From the NCBI GenBank assembly GCA_007130605.1, contig SLSF01000026.1, forward strand, positions 1 to 39,358: a stretch of 39,358 bases of DNA, written 5' to 3'. Origin of the DNA: Gemmatimonadota bacterium (GTDB taxonomy: Bacteria > Gemmatimonadota > Gemmatimonadetes > Longimicrobiales > Gaopeijiaceae). A model generated the notes under the pieces. The model made no database searches. It had not been told where the DNA came from and saw only the letters and a program-made list of their open reading frames with translations. Position 1 is the first letter of the stretch; each line of letters begins with the position of its first letter. Position numbers and translations under genes: made by a program. Shown piece after piece: positions 7,740-16,029 of this stretch.

Positions 7740-9961
7740 TGTTCTTCCTTCGGCTTCTCGGAACCCCGGCGCTGGAGTTGGACCGCACTCCCATGGCGGG
7801 TGCCGCCCGACACCGTCACTCCCTGGCCATGCTCGCCCTCCTGGCCCGCGCCACCGGCAGAACCCTCGGCCGAGGGAAGCTGGTGGGCCTTCTCTGGCCG
7901 GAGGTGGCCGAGTCCGCGGCCCGGAACCGACTGAGCACCTGCCTCCATCGCCTCCGACAGGAGGTGGAACCCGACCTCCTCATTTCCGAGGGCTCCACCC
8001 TGCGACTGAATGCCGAGCGGGTCCGCTCCGATCTCGAGGACTTCGAGGAGGCCCTCGTCTCGGACGAGTGGGAGGCGGCGATCCGCCACTATCGGGGGCC
8101 CTTCCTCGACGGATTCTGGCTCCCGGAATCTCCCCCCTTCGATCAGTGGATGGACCGGGAACGTGCACAGCTTCGCCGGCAGTATCGAGAAGCCCTGGAG
8201 ACCCTCGCACGGCAGGCCGCCTCGCAGGGAGAACCCCGGGAAGCGATCCGCTGGTGGCGGCACCTGCGCGACGAGGCGCCCCACGACTCGGGTGTGGCCC
8301 TGGCGCTGATGGAGGCCCTTGCCGAGACCGGGAATCGCGCCGCCGCCCTCCAGGTCGCCGAGCGCCACGCCGCACTCCTCGAGTCGGAGTTCGGCACCGA
8401 ACCCGATCCACGGATCGCCGAAGCGGTGCGCACCATCCAGCGACCGGCACCACCCGCTGGAGAGACCGGGACAGCCGCGACGGGAACGAACCCGGATCTC
8501 TCCGAAGGGCCCGCTCCACCCTCTCCGAAAGGGAGACCCGCGACTGCGAGGGAAAGGCATCCTCCACCCGACCGACGGGTGGTCGCGGTGCTTCCCTTCG
8601 AGCGACTGGGCGCCGAAGCCGACGACGACGCCTTTGCCGACGGCCTCCACCACGACCTGCTCACCCGGCTCTCGGGCGAAGGGGAGCTCAAGGTGATCTC
8701 ACGCACCTCGGTGCTTCGCTCTCGGGCGCGGGGGCGGTCCATCCCAGAATTGGCCCGGGAGCTGGGAGTCGGGACCGTGGTGGAGGGCTCGGTGCAGAAG
8801 GCCGGGGACCGGGTACGCCTCAATGTGCAGCTCATCGATGTGGCCGACGACACCCACCTCTGGGCCGAGCGGTACGACCGGGAACTCACCGCACGCAACC
8901 TCTTCGATCTCCAGGAGGAACTGGCGGAGCGGATCGCCAACAGCCTGCACTCGAAGCTGCGCGGACCCAGACCCCTCACGAGGGGGCCTCCCGGCTCCAC
9001 CCCCACCGAGGTCCTCGAGGCGTATCGATGTCACGCCCATGGACGGTATCGGCTCGATGAGCGAACCGAAGACGGCATGCGGGCGGCGCTGGCACACTTC
9101 CAACGCGCTGCCGAACTCGATCCCGAGTATCCCGAGGCGCAGGTGGGAGTCGCCGATGCCCTCACCCTTCTCCACGAGTACGGGTACGAGGGGGCCGCAC
9201 CCGCACTCGCACAGGCCGAGGCGGCCGCCCGCCATGCCATCGAACTCGACCCTGGCCTCGCCGGTGCCCACGCCTCCATCGGCCTCCTCCACGAGGCGCG
9301 TCGGGAGGGCCCGGAGGCGATCCGGAGCCTCGAGCGGGCCGTCGAACTCCAGCCGAGCTATGCCGACGCCCACAACTGGCTGAGCTGGGCAAGTCAGCTT
9401 CTGGGCCGGGCGGAGGGTGCGCTCGCGAGCGCACGGAGAGCCGTGGAGCTCAATCCCCTCTCGGCGGAGTCGGTGAGCAATCTGTCGGTGTCTCTCACCA
9501 TGAACGGGCACCCCGAGGAGGGTCTCCACGAGGCCCAGCGGGGGCGGGAACTCCAGCCCGGGTGGGGCACCACGATCTTCTACGAAGCGCTCGCCCTCTT
9601 CGACCTCGGCCGATACGGCGAGGCGGGCCGGCTCCTGGAAGGCCAGGCCGTGCCCTGGGCCGGATGCGGTCCCGAGGCGACGGTGGCCCTCGTTCACGCC
9701 ATCGAGGGCGATGCGTCGGAGGCACGACGGGCGATGGAGGAATTCCGGGAGCGAGGAGAGCACGCCGCCGTCGGGCTCCTCCACGCCGCTTTCGGTGAAG
9801 TGGAGGCGGCGATGGAGGCCTTTCGTGCAGTCGAGGTGTGGGACTACTGGCCCACCCTCACGATGCACCACTACTATACGGCGGTTCTGGGACCCCTTCG
9901 GCGGGATCCCCGATTCGAACCGGTCATGGCGCGGGTCCGGGGGGCCTGGGGACTCCTCTGA
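7739..9961 (+). CDS. SARP/BTAD - TolB-like - TPR transcriptional regulator
   Basis: This is a 740-residue one-component regulator. Residues 1 to about 95 form an OmpR-like winged helix in the SARP manner, with LLWPEVAESAARNRLSTCLHRLRQEV as the recognition part. Residues about 100-245 are a BTAD helical domain (FEEALVSDEWEAAIRHYRGPFLDGF). A Pro-rich linker leads to a TolB/FlgO-type domain (about 285-400) with VAVLPFERLGA, FADGLHHDLLTRLS and VEGSVQKAGDRVRLNVQLID. About seven TPR units fill the rest (about 430-700). There is no membrane segment. This architecture is frequent in Gemmatimonadota. It likely senses a ligand or protein through the TolB/TPR part and binds DNA with the N-terminus. The target is unknown; the divergent FAD oxidase is a possible one. 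AAGGTGG precedes the ATG. Confidence 0.88.
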   Translation: MFFLRLLGTPALELDRTPMAGAARHRHSLAMLALLARATGRTLGRGKLVGLLWPEVAESAARNRLSTCLHRLRQEVEPDLLISEGSTLRLNAERVRSDLEDFEEALVSDEWEAAIRHYRGPFLDGFWLPESPPFDQWMDRERAQLRRQYREALETLARQAASQGEPREAIRWWRHLRDEAPHDSGVALALMEALAETGNRAAALQVAERHAALLESEFGTEPDPRIAEAVRTIQRPAPPAGETGTAATGTNPDLSEGPAPPSPKGRPATARERHPPPDRRVVAVLPFERLGAEADDDAFADGLHHDLLTRLSGEGELKVISRTSVLRSRARGRSIPELARELGVGTVVEGSVQKAGDRVRLNVQLIDVADDTHLWAERYDRELTARNLFDLQEELAERIANSLHSKLRGPRPLTRGPPGSTPTEVLEAYRCHAHGRYRLDERTEDGMRAALAHFQRAAELDPEYPEAQVGVADALTLLHEYGYEGAAPALAQAEAAARHAIELDPGLAGAHASIGLLHEARREGPEAIRSLERAVELQPSYADAHNWLSWASQLLGRAEGALASARRAVELNPLSAESVSNLSVSLTMNGHPEEGLHEAQRGRELQPGWGTTIFYEALALFDLGRYGEAGRLLEGQAVPWAGCGPEATVALVHAIEGDASEARRAMEEFRERGEHAAVGLLHAAFGEVEAAMEAFRAVEVWDYWPTLTMHHYYTAVLGPLRRDPRFEPVMARVRGAWGLL

Positions 9962-10104
9962 AGCGCCGGCGGGCGGATGGCGAGCGCGGCGGATGGGAGA
10001 AACCTCTACCCTTCCAACTCCGTAGGGTACTCGACGGACCCCCGAGGCCCGAGAGCGCAGGACCGCTCCGGAGACCCCCTTCCCCTCGCCTGGAGCCACC
10101 TCCG

Positions 10105-10377
10105 ATGTACAACATCGATCTTGTCGCACTCGTTGCGGTGATCTCGGGAACCCTCATCGTTCTGATCCCGGTTGCGGGGATCACTGCGCGCCTTGCCCTC
10201 AAGCCCACCGTCGAGGCCGTCGCTCGCTTCTTCGAGGTGAAGGGGAGCCAGGAGGCTGTGCAGATCCTGGAACGGAGGGTCGCACTCCTGGAACAGCATG
10301 TGGAGGGGATGGAACGCTCGGTTGAGCGACTCCGGGCGGCAGAGGAGTTCGATCGGCGACTTCTGGAGGACGGGTGA
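10105..10377 (+). CDS. 90-residue membrane protein with C-terminal coiled coil
   Basis: I do not recognise a named family. The product has one hydrophobic segment (about residues 5-28, VALVAVISGTLIVLIPVAG) and then an amphipathic, charged helix (about 40-88, heptads such as ILERRVALLEQHVEGMERSVERL) that should form a coiled coil on the cytoplasmic side. This layout resembles small Gemmatimonadota membrane proteins of the phage-shock/PspB-like kind, but the resemblance is only structural. GGAG lies nine bases before the ATG. The TGA stop overlaps the GTG start of the downstream glycosylase gene (GTGA), so the two are co-translated. A functional link to DNA repair is not implied by the sequence. 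Confidence 0.75.
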   Translation: MYNIDLVALVAVISGTLIVLIPVAGITARLALKPTVEAVARFFEVKGSQEAVQILERRVALLEQHVEGMERSVERLRAAEEFDRRLLEDG

Positions 10378-11024
10378 CGGAGTCTCCGCAGGAGCCCCCT
10401 CCGAGCACGGAAGTGGTCTGGCCCGACGCCACGGCAAGGCTGCGCGGCGATCCATCCTTCGGTCCGCTGGTGGAGGAGATCGGTCCGGTGCGGCTTCCAC
10501 CACGGCGCCACACCGCCTTCGGATCGCTGGCGGCGCAGATCATCTACCAGCAACTGGCCGGGGCGGCGGCGAAGACGATCCATGATCGCTTCCTGAACCA
10601 CTTCGGACCGGACGGTGTGGAGCCTGCCACGATCCTCGCTGCATCCGACGAGGCGCTGCGGGGGGTGGGGCTCTCCGGATCGAAGGCGGCGGCCATCCGG
10701 GACCTCGCCCGGAAGGTCGAGGAACGGGCGCTCCACCTGGACCGACTGGACGACCTCCCCGAGGCCGAGGTCGTCGAGCAGCTCACCCAGGTGCGCGGCA
10801 TTGGCCCCTGGACCGCACACATGTATCTCCTCTTCGATCTGAGGCGCCCCGATGTCTGGCCCGTGGGAGACCTGGGGGTACGCAAGGGACTCGAACGTGC
10901 ACTGGGCCTTTCGGCGATCCCGACCCCCGAAGCGACCCGATGGATCGGAACCGGCTATCGCCCCTGGCGAAGCGCGTTGGCGTGGTACTGCTGGCGGGCG
11001 CTGGAAGTGATGCCACCGGAGTGA
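10374..11024 (+). CDS. DNA-3-methyladenine glycosylase II (AlkA-like, HhH-GPD)
   Basis: This base-excision repair enzyme removes alkylated purines from DNA. The 216 residues include an all-helical HhH-GPD core. The hairpin is LTQVRGIGPWTAHMYLLF (about 137-154), with the catalytic Asp at about 166 in WPVGDLGVRKG. An upstream helix, AFGSLAAQIIYQQLAGAAA (about 48-66), is typical of AlkA proteins. The N-terminal TBP-like domain of E. coli AlkA is missing, as in the short MAG-type enzymes. There are no Cys ligands for an iron-sulfur cluster. It starts at a GTG that overlaps the stop of the 90-residue membrane protein; the start is supported by that overlap. Confidence 0.9.
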   Translation: MTESPQEPPPSTEVVWPDATARLRGDPSFGPLVEEIGPVRLPPRRHTAFGSLAAQIIYQQLAGAAAKTIHDRFLNHFGPDGVEPATILAASDEALRGVGLSGSKAAAIRDLARKVEERALHLDRLDDLPEAEVVEQLTQVRGIGPWTAHMYLLFDLRRPDVWPVGDLGVRKGLERALGLSAIPTPEATRWIGTGYRPWRSALAWYCWRALEVMPPE

Positions 11025-11038
11025 TGAAGGGGTGGGAA

Positions 11039-12418
11039 TCAGTGTCCCCCCGACCTGGCCCCGGGTTCGAGTGCCTGTTCGAGTGACCGCCTCTCGACGT
11101 GGGGAGCCGGCGTCAGCTTCCGTTCGAGGGGAAGAATCGGCTGGAGCCGGGCCGGCACTTCGTCTTCACCCTGCGTATCGATGACCCGCCGCCGGGCGCG
11201 GGCGTCGTCCAGCTCACTCGAGGCCCGAACGGACGGCGCGCTCGGGGCCGCACGAGTTCCCCTCCACGCCTCCATCGCCGCCGTCCCGCCAGGGGGATGG
11301 ATCCGAAGCGATTCGGCCTCCGACGTCCCCTCCATGAGTGCGTTCGAAGGGCACCCCGCCAGGAGGGGCTCCAGGTGGGGTTGGAGCCCGGCGACACGGA
11401 AGAAGGTGGCCCGGGCGGAGGCATTGAACTCGCTGAATCCGAAGCCGAATCGAAGGGCTCCCGCGATCCTGGACGCGAAGTTCTTCCGATGGAGGTTGGT
11501 GGGTCCGGGGTGGAAGAGGACATCGAAGTCACTTCCCTCGCTCCAGGTGGCGGACTCGATCTCTTCGTCATCGAAGGAGTAGACCACGAGACCGCTCGCA
11601 GTGATGAACCCCTCCAGATCCACCCACACGAAGAAGAATCCGCTCTCGACTCCGCAACCGAAGACCAGCCGTGGCAGTCGCTCCTGCCCGAACCGGTTCT
11701 CCACGGGAATCTGGGACTCGATCCATGTGAAGAGGTACCCGTCACCCTCCGCCGACACCCAGTCGAAAACCGTGAGGGTCGCGACCCAGTCCACGCCGTC
11801 GATGCTCAGAATGAGCTGGAACTCGCCCGGCCGGTGGGCGGTCACCACGCCGTCCTGCGAGGCTGTGGCGATGGAGGGATCCGAGGTGGTCCAGGTCACC
11901 GGCCGGTGAACGACCCTGCCATCGGCCAGTTCCTGGATCACCTCGTACTCCTGGGACTCGCCTGCCTTGATGCGGAAGAGCCCCACCAGGGTGACCGACT
12001 CGATGGGGGGCGGAAGGACCGTGACCTCCATGCTCCCTGAGGCGCCGCCGCTGCTGGCAGTGATCTGCGCGACCCCATCGCCCTCCGCTCTCCCCACTCC
12101 CGTTTCGGGTTCCACCATGACGATGGAGGCGTCACTCGTCGACCACACCACTGCGACGGACTCGAGGAGGTCGCCCCGGTCGTTCCGCACCTGGGCGGTG
12201 AAGTGCACCGCCTGCCCGATCTGCAGCTCCGAGCCCGAGGCGAGCACCGAGATGGTGGGAGGCCCCGTCGGGGTCGTCGAACTGCTGCTGTCGGAGCAAC
12301 CTCCTGCGACGAGGAGGAACGCCACCACGGTCACCCCCGATGGAGGCCGGAGTCGGCTGAGGTATCGACGACCCCTGCGACTACGACGGCGGGTGGGGGA
12401 AATGCGTGAGCCGGCCAT
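11039..12418 (-). CDS. Lipoprotein with two Big2 (Ig-like) domains
   Basis: The 459-residue product has an Arg-rich N-region, a hydrophobic core (about 29-40) and lipobox VAGGC with Cys41, followed by a Ser/Thr linker. Two Big2-like domains follow (about 54-133 and 138-216), each with the pattern VVWSTSDASIVMVEPETGVGRA or VTWTTSDPSIATASQDGVVTA. The second half (about 217-459) is not recognised. It is rich in aromatic residues and ends in a basic, low-complexity tail. It is probably envelope-attached with an adhesive or scaffolding role, as for other Big2 proteins; this is inference. The ATG at 12418 has a strong GGAGG seven bases upstream. It converges with the AlkA gene, with only 14 bases between the ends. 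Confidence 0.82.
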   Translation of the reverse strand: MAGSRISPTRRRSRRGRRYLSRLRPPSGVTVVAFLLVAGGCSDSSSSTTPTGPPTISVLASGSELQIGQAVHFTAQVRNDRGDLLESVAVVWSTSDASIVMVEPETGVGRAEGDGVAQITASSGGASGSMEVTVLPPPIESVTLVGLFRIKAGESQEYEVIQELADGRVVHRPVTWTTSDPSIATASQDGVVTAHRPGEFQLILSIDGVDWVATLTVFDWVSAEGDGYLFTWIESQIPVENRFGQERLPRLVFGCGVESGFFFVWVDLEGFITASGLVVYSFDDEEIESATWSEGSDFDVLFHPGPTNLHRKNFASRIAGALRFGFGFSEFNASARATFFRVAGLQPHLEPLLAGCPSNALMEGTSEAESLRIHPPGGTAAMEAWRGTRAAPSAPSVRASSELDDARARRRVIDTQGEDEVPARLQPILPLERKLTPAPHVERRSLEQALEPGARSGGH

Positions 12419-12560
12419 GTGAAGTCCTCCATGGAGTCGTTTCCACCAACGGAAGAGATCGAGGTCGCCGGAAGCGGCCCCTCGGACTCTGGAGAAACGA
12501 TCGCGGGAGGGTCTGACAGGGAGGGTGCCGCCTCACCCCGGCATGGCCACACCGGAGTGA

Positions 12561-12589
12561 GGCCCCACCCTGCGGCGGAGGGTGGGGCC
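12561..12589. terminator. Perfect 11-bp GC hairpin, candidate terminator
   Basis: GGCCCCACCCT and AGGGTGGGGCC pair perfectly around a seven-base loop. It lies downstream of the 62-residue membrane protein gene (minus strand) and directly after a copy of the dispersed GTTGAAGAAG element on that strand. No T-run follows on the minus strand; on the plus strand it is followed by CCCTACCCTTCTTC. It probably stops or attenuates transcription between the two minus-strand genes. Confidence 0.5.
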
Positions 12590-12595
12590 CCTACC

Positions 12596-12605
12596 CTTCT
12601 TCAAC
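12596..12605 (-). repeat. Dispersed GTTGAAGAAG element, copy D
   Basis: Read on the minus strand this is CCGTTGAAGAAGGGTAGGGG, 20 bases after the stop of the 62-residue protein and seven bases before the 11-bp hairpin. It matches the core and the GGYAGGG tail of copy A at 7580. Confidence 0.4.
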
Positions 12606-12624
12606 GGACTTCCCATGTCCCGAG

Positions 12625-12813
12625 TCAGTGCTCGGCCAGCACTCCACGGACTACGTCGGGGAAGCACGCGGTGGCAACGAAAGGAGTGTAGCAGATGACG
12701 CCGGCAACGAGACCGGCCCACATGGCGGGCTCCCCGACATTCATGGTGGCGATGGCCCAGCCGGGGGCGGAGAAGATCAGTCCGTACGCGAGAACAGCGA
12801 GAGAGGGATGCAT
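12625..12813 (-). CDS. 62-residue small membrane protein
   Basis: No named family is recognised. The product has two hydrophobic segments (about 5-24, LAVLAYGLIFSAPGWAIATM, and 31-49, MWAGLVAGVICYTPFVATA) separated by a short turn. That predicts a two-pass membrane protein with both ends on the same side. The third codon positions are GC-rich, in keeping with real genes here, and the plus-strand frame opposite is low-complexity. No clear ribosome binding site precedes the ATG at 12813. It lies alone in the gap between the Big2 lipoprotein gene and the divergent deacylase gene, and a hairpin follows it. A role cannot be assigned. Confidence 0.55.
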   Translation of the reverse strand: MHPSLAVLAYGLIFSAPGWAIATMNVGEPAMWAGLVAGVICYTPFVATACFPDVVRGVLAEH

Positions 12814-12832
12814 GTTGTCATCTATGGGTTTC

Positions 12833-12849
12833 GGGCGCCCGGGGCGCCC
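12833..12849. repeat. Tandem self-complementary octamers
   Basis: GGGCGCCC occurs twice, at 12833-12840 and 12842-12849, in the divergent gap between the 62-residue protein gene and the deacylase gene. Each octamer is palindromic. It could be a hairpin or a binding site near the promoters; no further evidence is visible. Confidence 0.35.
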
Positions 12850-13042
12850 CGGTGTTCACCAATTTCGAAGGACCGACAGAGTCGGTACAGCCGGATAAGA
12901 TGGTGAAAACCGGGGAGCGGGTCCATGCCCCGGGACCCCTTACTGCCCCGCCCGCCGTGGAGTGGTCCCTGCGATCTCGACTCCAGACCGAAGGTGGCAC
13001 CGCCCCCCTGTTCCTGCTTCCACGGGCGGGCCACCTTTCAGC

Positions 13043-14659
13043 ATGCGAATCCATTCCCTCTCTCGAGTGATCCTCGGCAGCCTCGTCCTGCTTGCCCTCG
13101 CCCCCGCAGGGTGTGGTGCTCAGAACGATCCCGGGATCGAAGAGGCTTCGGCCCCCGCCGCGGGAGCCCCGCTCCACTGGCTCATTCACGGGGGCCAGGT
13201 CCTGGACGGTTCGGGAGGCCCGCCGCGCCGAGCCGACGTGCTCCTTTCGGGAGATCGGATCGCGCACGTCGGGGTGGTCGACCCCGACACCCTCGAGGTG
13301 GATGAACGATTCGATGCCACGGGCCTGGTGGTCACCCCGGGGTTCATCGACCTGCACGCCCATGGCGACCCGGTGGAGGGCGGCGAATTCAGGAGCTTCC
13401 TCGCCATGGGGGTCACCACCATCACGCTGGGGCAGGACGGAAGCAGCACCGAGGCCGGTTCGCTCTCCGCCTGGTTCGATGCGGTGGACGGCGCCCGCCC
13501 CCGGGTGAATGTGGCGACGCTGGTGGGGCACAACACCCTCCGGGGGGAATCGGGGGTGGGCTTCGATCCTCCGTCAGCCGAGGGCTCGACCCGCATGGCC
13601 GCCCTGGTGGAGATCGCCATGGAGGCCGGCGCCTTCGGTCTCTCCACGGGGCTGGAGTACACACCGGGGAACCGGGCCGACGCCGACGAGCTCGCCGCCG
13701 TGGCCGAGCCGGTGGCCCGCCGGAATGGGGTGGTCATGAGCCACATGCGCAACGAGGACCATGACCGGATCGAGGCCTCGGTGGCCGAACTCCTGGAGCA
13801 GGGACGCCGCTCCGGGGCAGCGGTCCACGCCTCCCATCTTAAGATCGTGCTCGGGAGCGACACCACGCTGGCGCATCGGGTCCTGGGGCTCATGGACGAG
13901 GCGAGGGTCGAAGGACTCAGGGTCACCGCCGACCTCTATCCCTACACGGCGAGTTTCACCGGCGTGTCCATCCTCTTTCCCGAGTGGGCCCGTCCCCCCA
14001 ACGACTACGACCGGGTGGTGCGGGAGCGAGGCGACGAACTGGCGTCGCACCTCCGCGCACGGGTCCTCTCCAGGAATGGCCCCGAGGCCACCCTCTTCGG
14101 CTCCGGTGAACTGGACGGCTTCGGACCCCTGGGTGGCCACACCCTGGCCCGGGTGGCCGACGCCGTGGGTCGCCCCTTCGAGGAGGTCCTGGTGGCGCTG
14201 GGTCCCGGCGGCGCCCGGGCGGCCTACTTCGTTATGGACGAAGCGGTCCTTGCGGTCTTCCTGCGGGATCCCCGGGTGGCGGTGGCCTCGGACGGGAGCC
14301 CCACCATGTCCCATCCCAGGGGCTACGGGACCTTCCCCCGGGTCATCCGCCACCATGTGATGGAGGAAGGCCGGCTCACCCTCGAGGAGGCCGTGCGCAG
14401 GATGAGCGGGCTGCCCGCAGGGATTCTCGGGCTCGATGATCCGGACCGGGTGGAGCTTCCCCGGGGCCTCCTGGCCCGAGGGTGGGGCGCGGACCTGGTG
14501 GTCTTCGACCCCGCCACCCTCCGGGACCGGGCCGACTTCCAGAACCCGCACCAGCTCGCCGAGGGCATGCGTCGGGTCTGGGTGAATGGCCGGCTCGCGT
14601 GGACCGGGAGCGAGCCGGCGCCGGGGCCGGGACATGGCCGGGCGATCCGGAGGCGATGA
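13043..14659 (+). CDS. N-acyl-D-amino-acid deacylase-like lipoprotein (amidohydrolase_3 family)
   Basis: This is a metal-dependent amidohydrolase of the D-aminoacylase type, which releases D-amino acids or similar products. The 538-residue form from ATG 13043 has a signal peptide (about 5-22) ending PAGC, giving probable lipidation at Cys24. Metal and catalytic motifs are HAHGD (His105, His107), GHNTLRG (about 162), STGLEYTPG (about 201-209), SHMRNED (His234), HASHLKI (His265) and SDGSPTMSHPRGYG, with Asp near 417 as the catalytic acid/base. The C-terminal beta-sandwich reads GLLARGWGADLVVFDP. A longer frame from 12962 adds 27 residues before the signal peptide and is not favoured. The substrate is unknown; D-aminoacyl or dihydropyrimidinase-like compounds are possible. 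It is followed by two further hydrolase-like genes on the same strand. Confidence 0.85.
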   Translation: MRIHSLSRVILGSLVLLALAPAGCGAQNDPGIEEASAPAAGAPLHWLIHGGQVLDGSGGPPRRADVLLSGDRIAHVGVVDPDTLEVDERFDATGLVVTPGFIDLHAHGDPVEGGEFRSFLAMGVTTITLGQDGSSTEAGSLSAWFDAVDGARPRVNVATLVGHNTLRGESGVGFDPPSAEGSTRMAALVEIAMEAGAFGLSTGLEYTPGNRADADELAAVAEPVARRNGVVMSHMRNEDHDRIEASVAELLEQGRRSGAAVHASHLKIVLGSDTTLAHRVLGLMDEARVEGLRVTADLYPYTASFTGVSILFPEWARPPNDYDRVVRERGDELASHLRARVLSRNGPEATLFGSGELDGFGPLGGHTLARVADAVGRPFEEVLVALGPGGARAAYFVMDEAVLAVFLRDPRVAVASDGSPTMSHPRGYGTFPRVIRHHVMEEGRLTLEEAVRRMSGLPAGILGLDDPDRVELPRGLLARGWGADLVVFDPATLRDRADFQNPHQLAEGMRRVWVNGRLAWTGSEPAPGPGHGRAIRRR

Positions 14660-14744
14660 GTCCGCCGCCCGGGACTCTCGCCCGGGGCACCGAACCGGAT
14701 CCATCCGGGCAGCCAGGACACTCGACAACCCCGATGGAGGTACG

Positions 14745-15923
14745 ATGACGGAAGGAACGACGGTTTCCCAGGAGGCAGACACCCGTCTCCGGAGCATGCT
14801 GCAAAAGCTCGCCCGGGGTCGAGGCGTTCGACACGCCATCATGGCCATCGGGACGGGTGGAGGGGAGATGATCTGGACGGGGGCCGAGGGCACCGCGGAC
14901 GAAGCGGGCACTCCCATGACCCCGCAGACACCATTCTTCCTGGCCAGCGTCACCAAGCTCTATATCGCCACGGCGGTCCTCTGCCTGATGGAGCGGGGAG
15001 GTCTGGAACTGGACGCTCCCATGCACACCTGTCTCCCTTCGAAGCTCACCGACGGGCTCCATCGGATGGATGGGGTGGACCGAACAGGCGAGATCACCTT
15101 GCGCCACCTCCTGGGCCACGCCACCGGCCTCCCCGAATACCTGGTCCTGGCCCGCGAGGGGGAGAAGTCCCTTTTCGAGCGCGTCGGCGTGGACCTCCAT
15201 GAGGGGTGGGGGATCGAAGAGATCACCTCGCTGGTTCGGGACTGTGGCCGGCCCCATTTCCCCCCGCGACCCTTCGATGGTCAACGTCACACCATCCGCT
15301 ACTCGGACACGAACTTCCAGCTCCTCATCGCCATCATCGAGGCGGTCTACGGCGGTCCCCTCCACGAGGCCTTCGACGCGCTGATCTTCCAGCCACTGGC
15401 GCTCTCCCGGACCTTCCTTCCCGGCACGTCCGCGGCGGTGGAAGCGTCGCCGGATCCCGCCGCATTCTGGGGCGGAGACCACCGACTGGACATGGCGGAG
15501 GGACCGCTGCGGTCCTTTCGCGACCTCTACAGCACCGCCCCCGAGACCCTTCGTTTCATGGCGGCGCTGGTGATGGGCGAAGTCTTCGAGAACCCCGCCA
15601 CAGCCGGGATCATGCGGGAGCACTTCAATCCCCTCGCCTTCTCCCTCAGCCTTCGACCCGTTGGACCCGGCTGGCCCACCGAGTATGGCCTGGGGATGAT
15701 CCGGTTTCGGATGCCCCGTTTCTTCACCGGCTTCCGACAGGCGCCCACCCTCTTCGGGCACACCGGGGTCACCGGGTCCTGGCTCTTTCATGTTCCCGAT
15801 CTGGATCTTATTCTGTCCGGAACGGTGGACCAGGTCATGGGTGCCCCGATCCCCTACCGCTTCGTGCCCCGGCTCGTCCTTGCGCTCGAGGAACTCGGCA
15901 TTCGGGGGCCGGACGGCGGCTGA
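14745..15923 (+). CDS. Serine hydrolase of the beta-lactamase/DD-peptidase fold (class C-like)
   Basis: The 392-residue protein carries the three active-site boxes of the family: SVTK (Ser68 nucleophile, Lys71), YSD (Tyr186) in place of the common YSN, and HTG (His339-Gly341) before GVTGSWLFHVPDLD. The length fits esterase EstB, D-stereospecific peptidase and class C beta-lactamase relatives; which activity applies cannot be told. There is no signal peptide, so the enzyme is probably cytoplasmic, unusual for a true beta-lactamase. The ATG at 14745 has GGAGG four bases upstream; the longer frame upstream is low-complexity. It lies 85 bases after the D-aminoacylase-like gene and 106 bases before the DUF5602-like gene, so the three may be co-transcribed. 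A peptidase or esterase acting on D-residues is a reasonable guess. Confidence 0.85.
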   Translation: MTEGTTVSQEADTRLRSMLQKLARGRGVRHAIMAIGTGGGEMIWTGAEGTADEAGTPMTPQTPFFLASVTKLYIATAVLCLMERGGLELDAPMHTCLPSKLTDGLHRMDGVDRTGEITLRHLLGHATGLPEYLVLAREGEKSLFERVGVDLHEGWGIEEITSLVRDCGRPHFPPRPFDGQRHTIRYSDTNFQLLIAIIEAVYGGPLHEAFDALIFQPLALSRTFLPGTSAAVEASPDPAAFWGGDHRLDMAEGPLRSFRDLYSTAPETLRFMAALVMGEVFENPATAGIMREHFNPLAFSLSLRPVGPGWPTEYGLGMIRFRMPRFFTGFRQAPTLFGHTGVTGSWLFHVPDLDLILSGTVDQVMGAPIPYRFVPRLVLALEELGIRGPDGG

Positions 15924-16029
15924 GCGGGCGCCCGGGGCCGAACGCCATCGTCAGGGCACGCCGTACAGATACCACCGAGGGGAAGGCCCCATCGGTCGCC
16001 CGCCGCCCCTTCCATCTGGAGGCCGTCCC

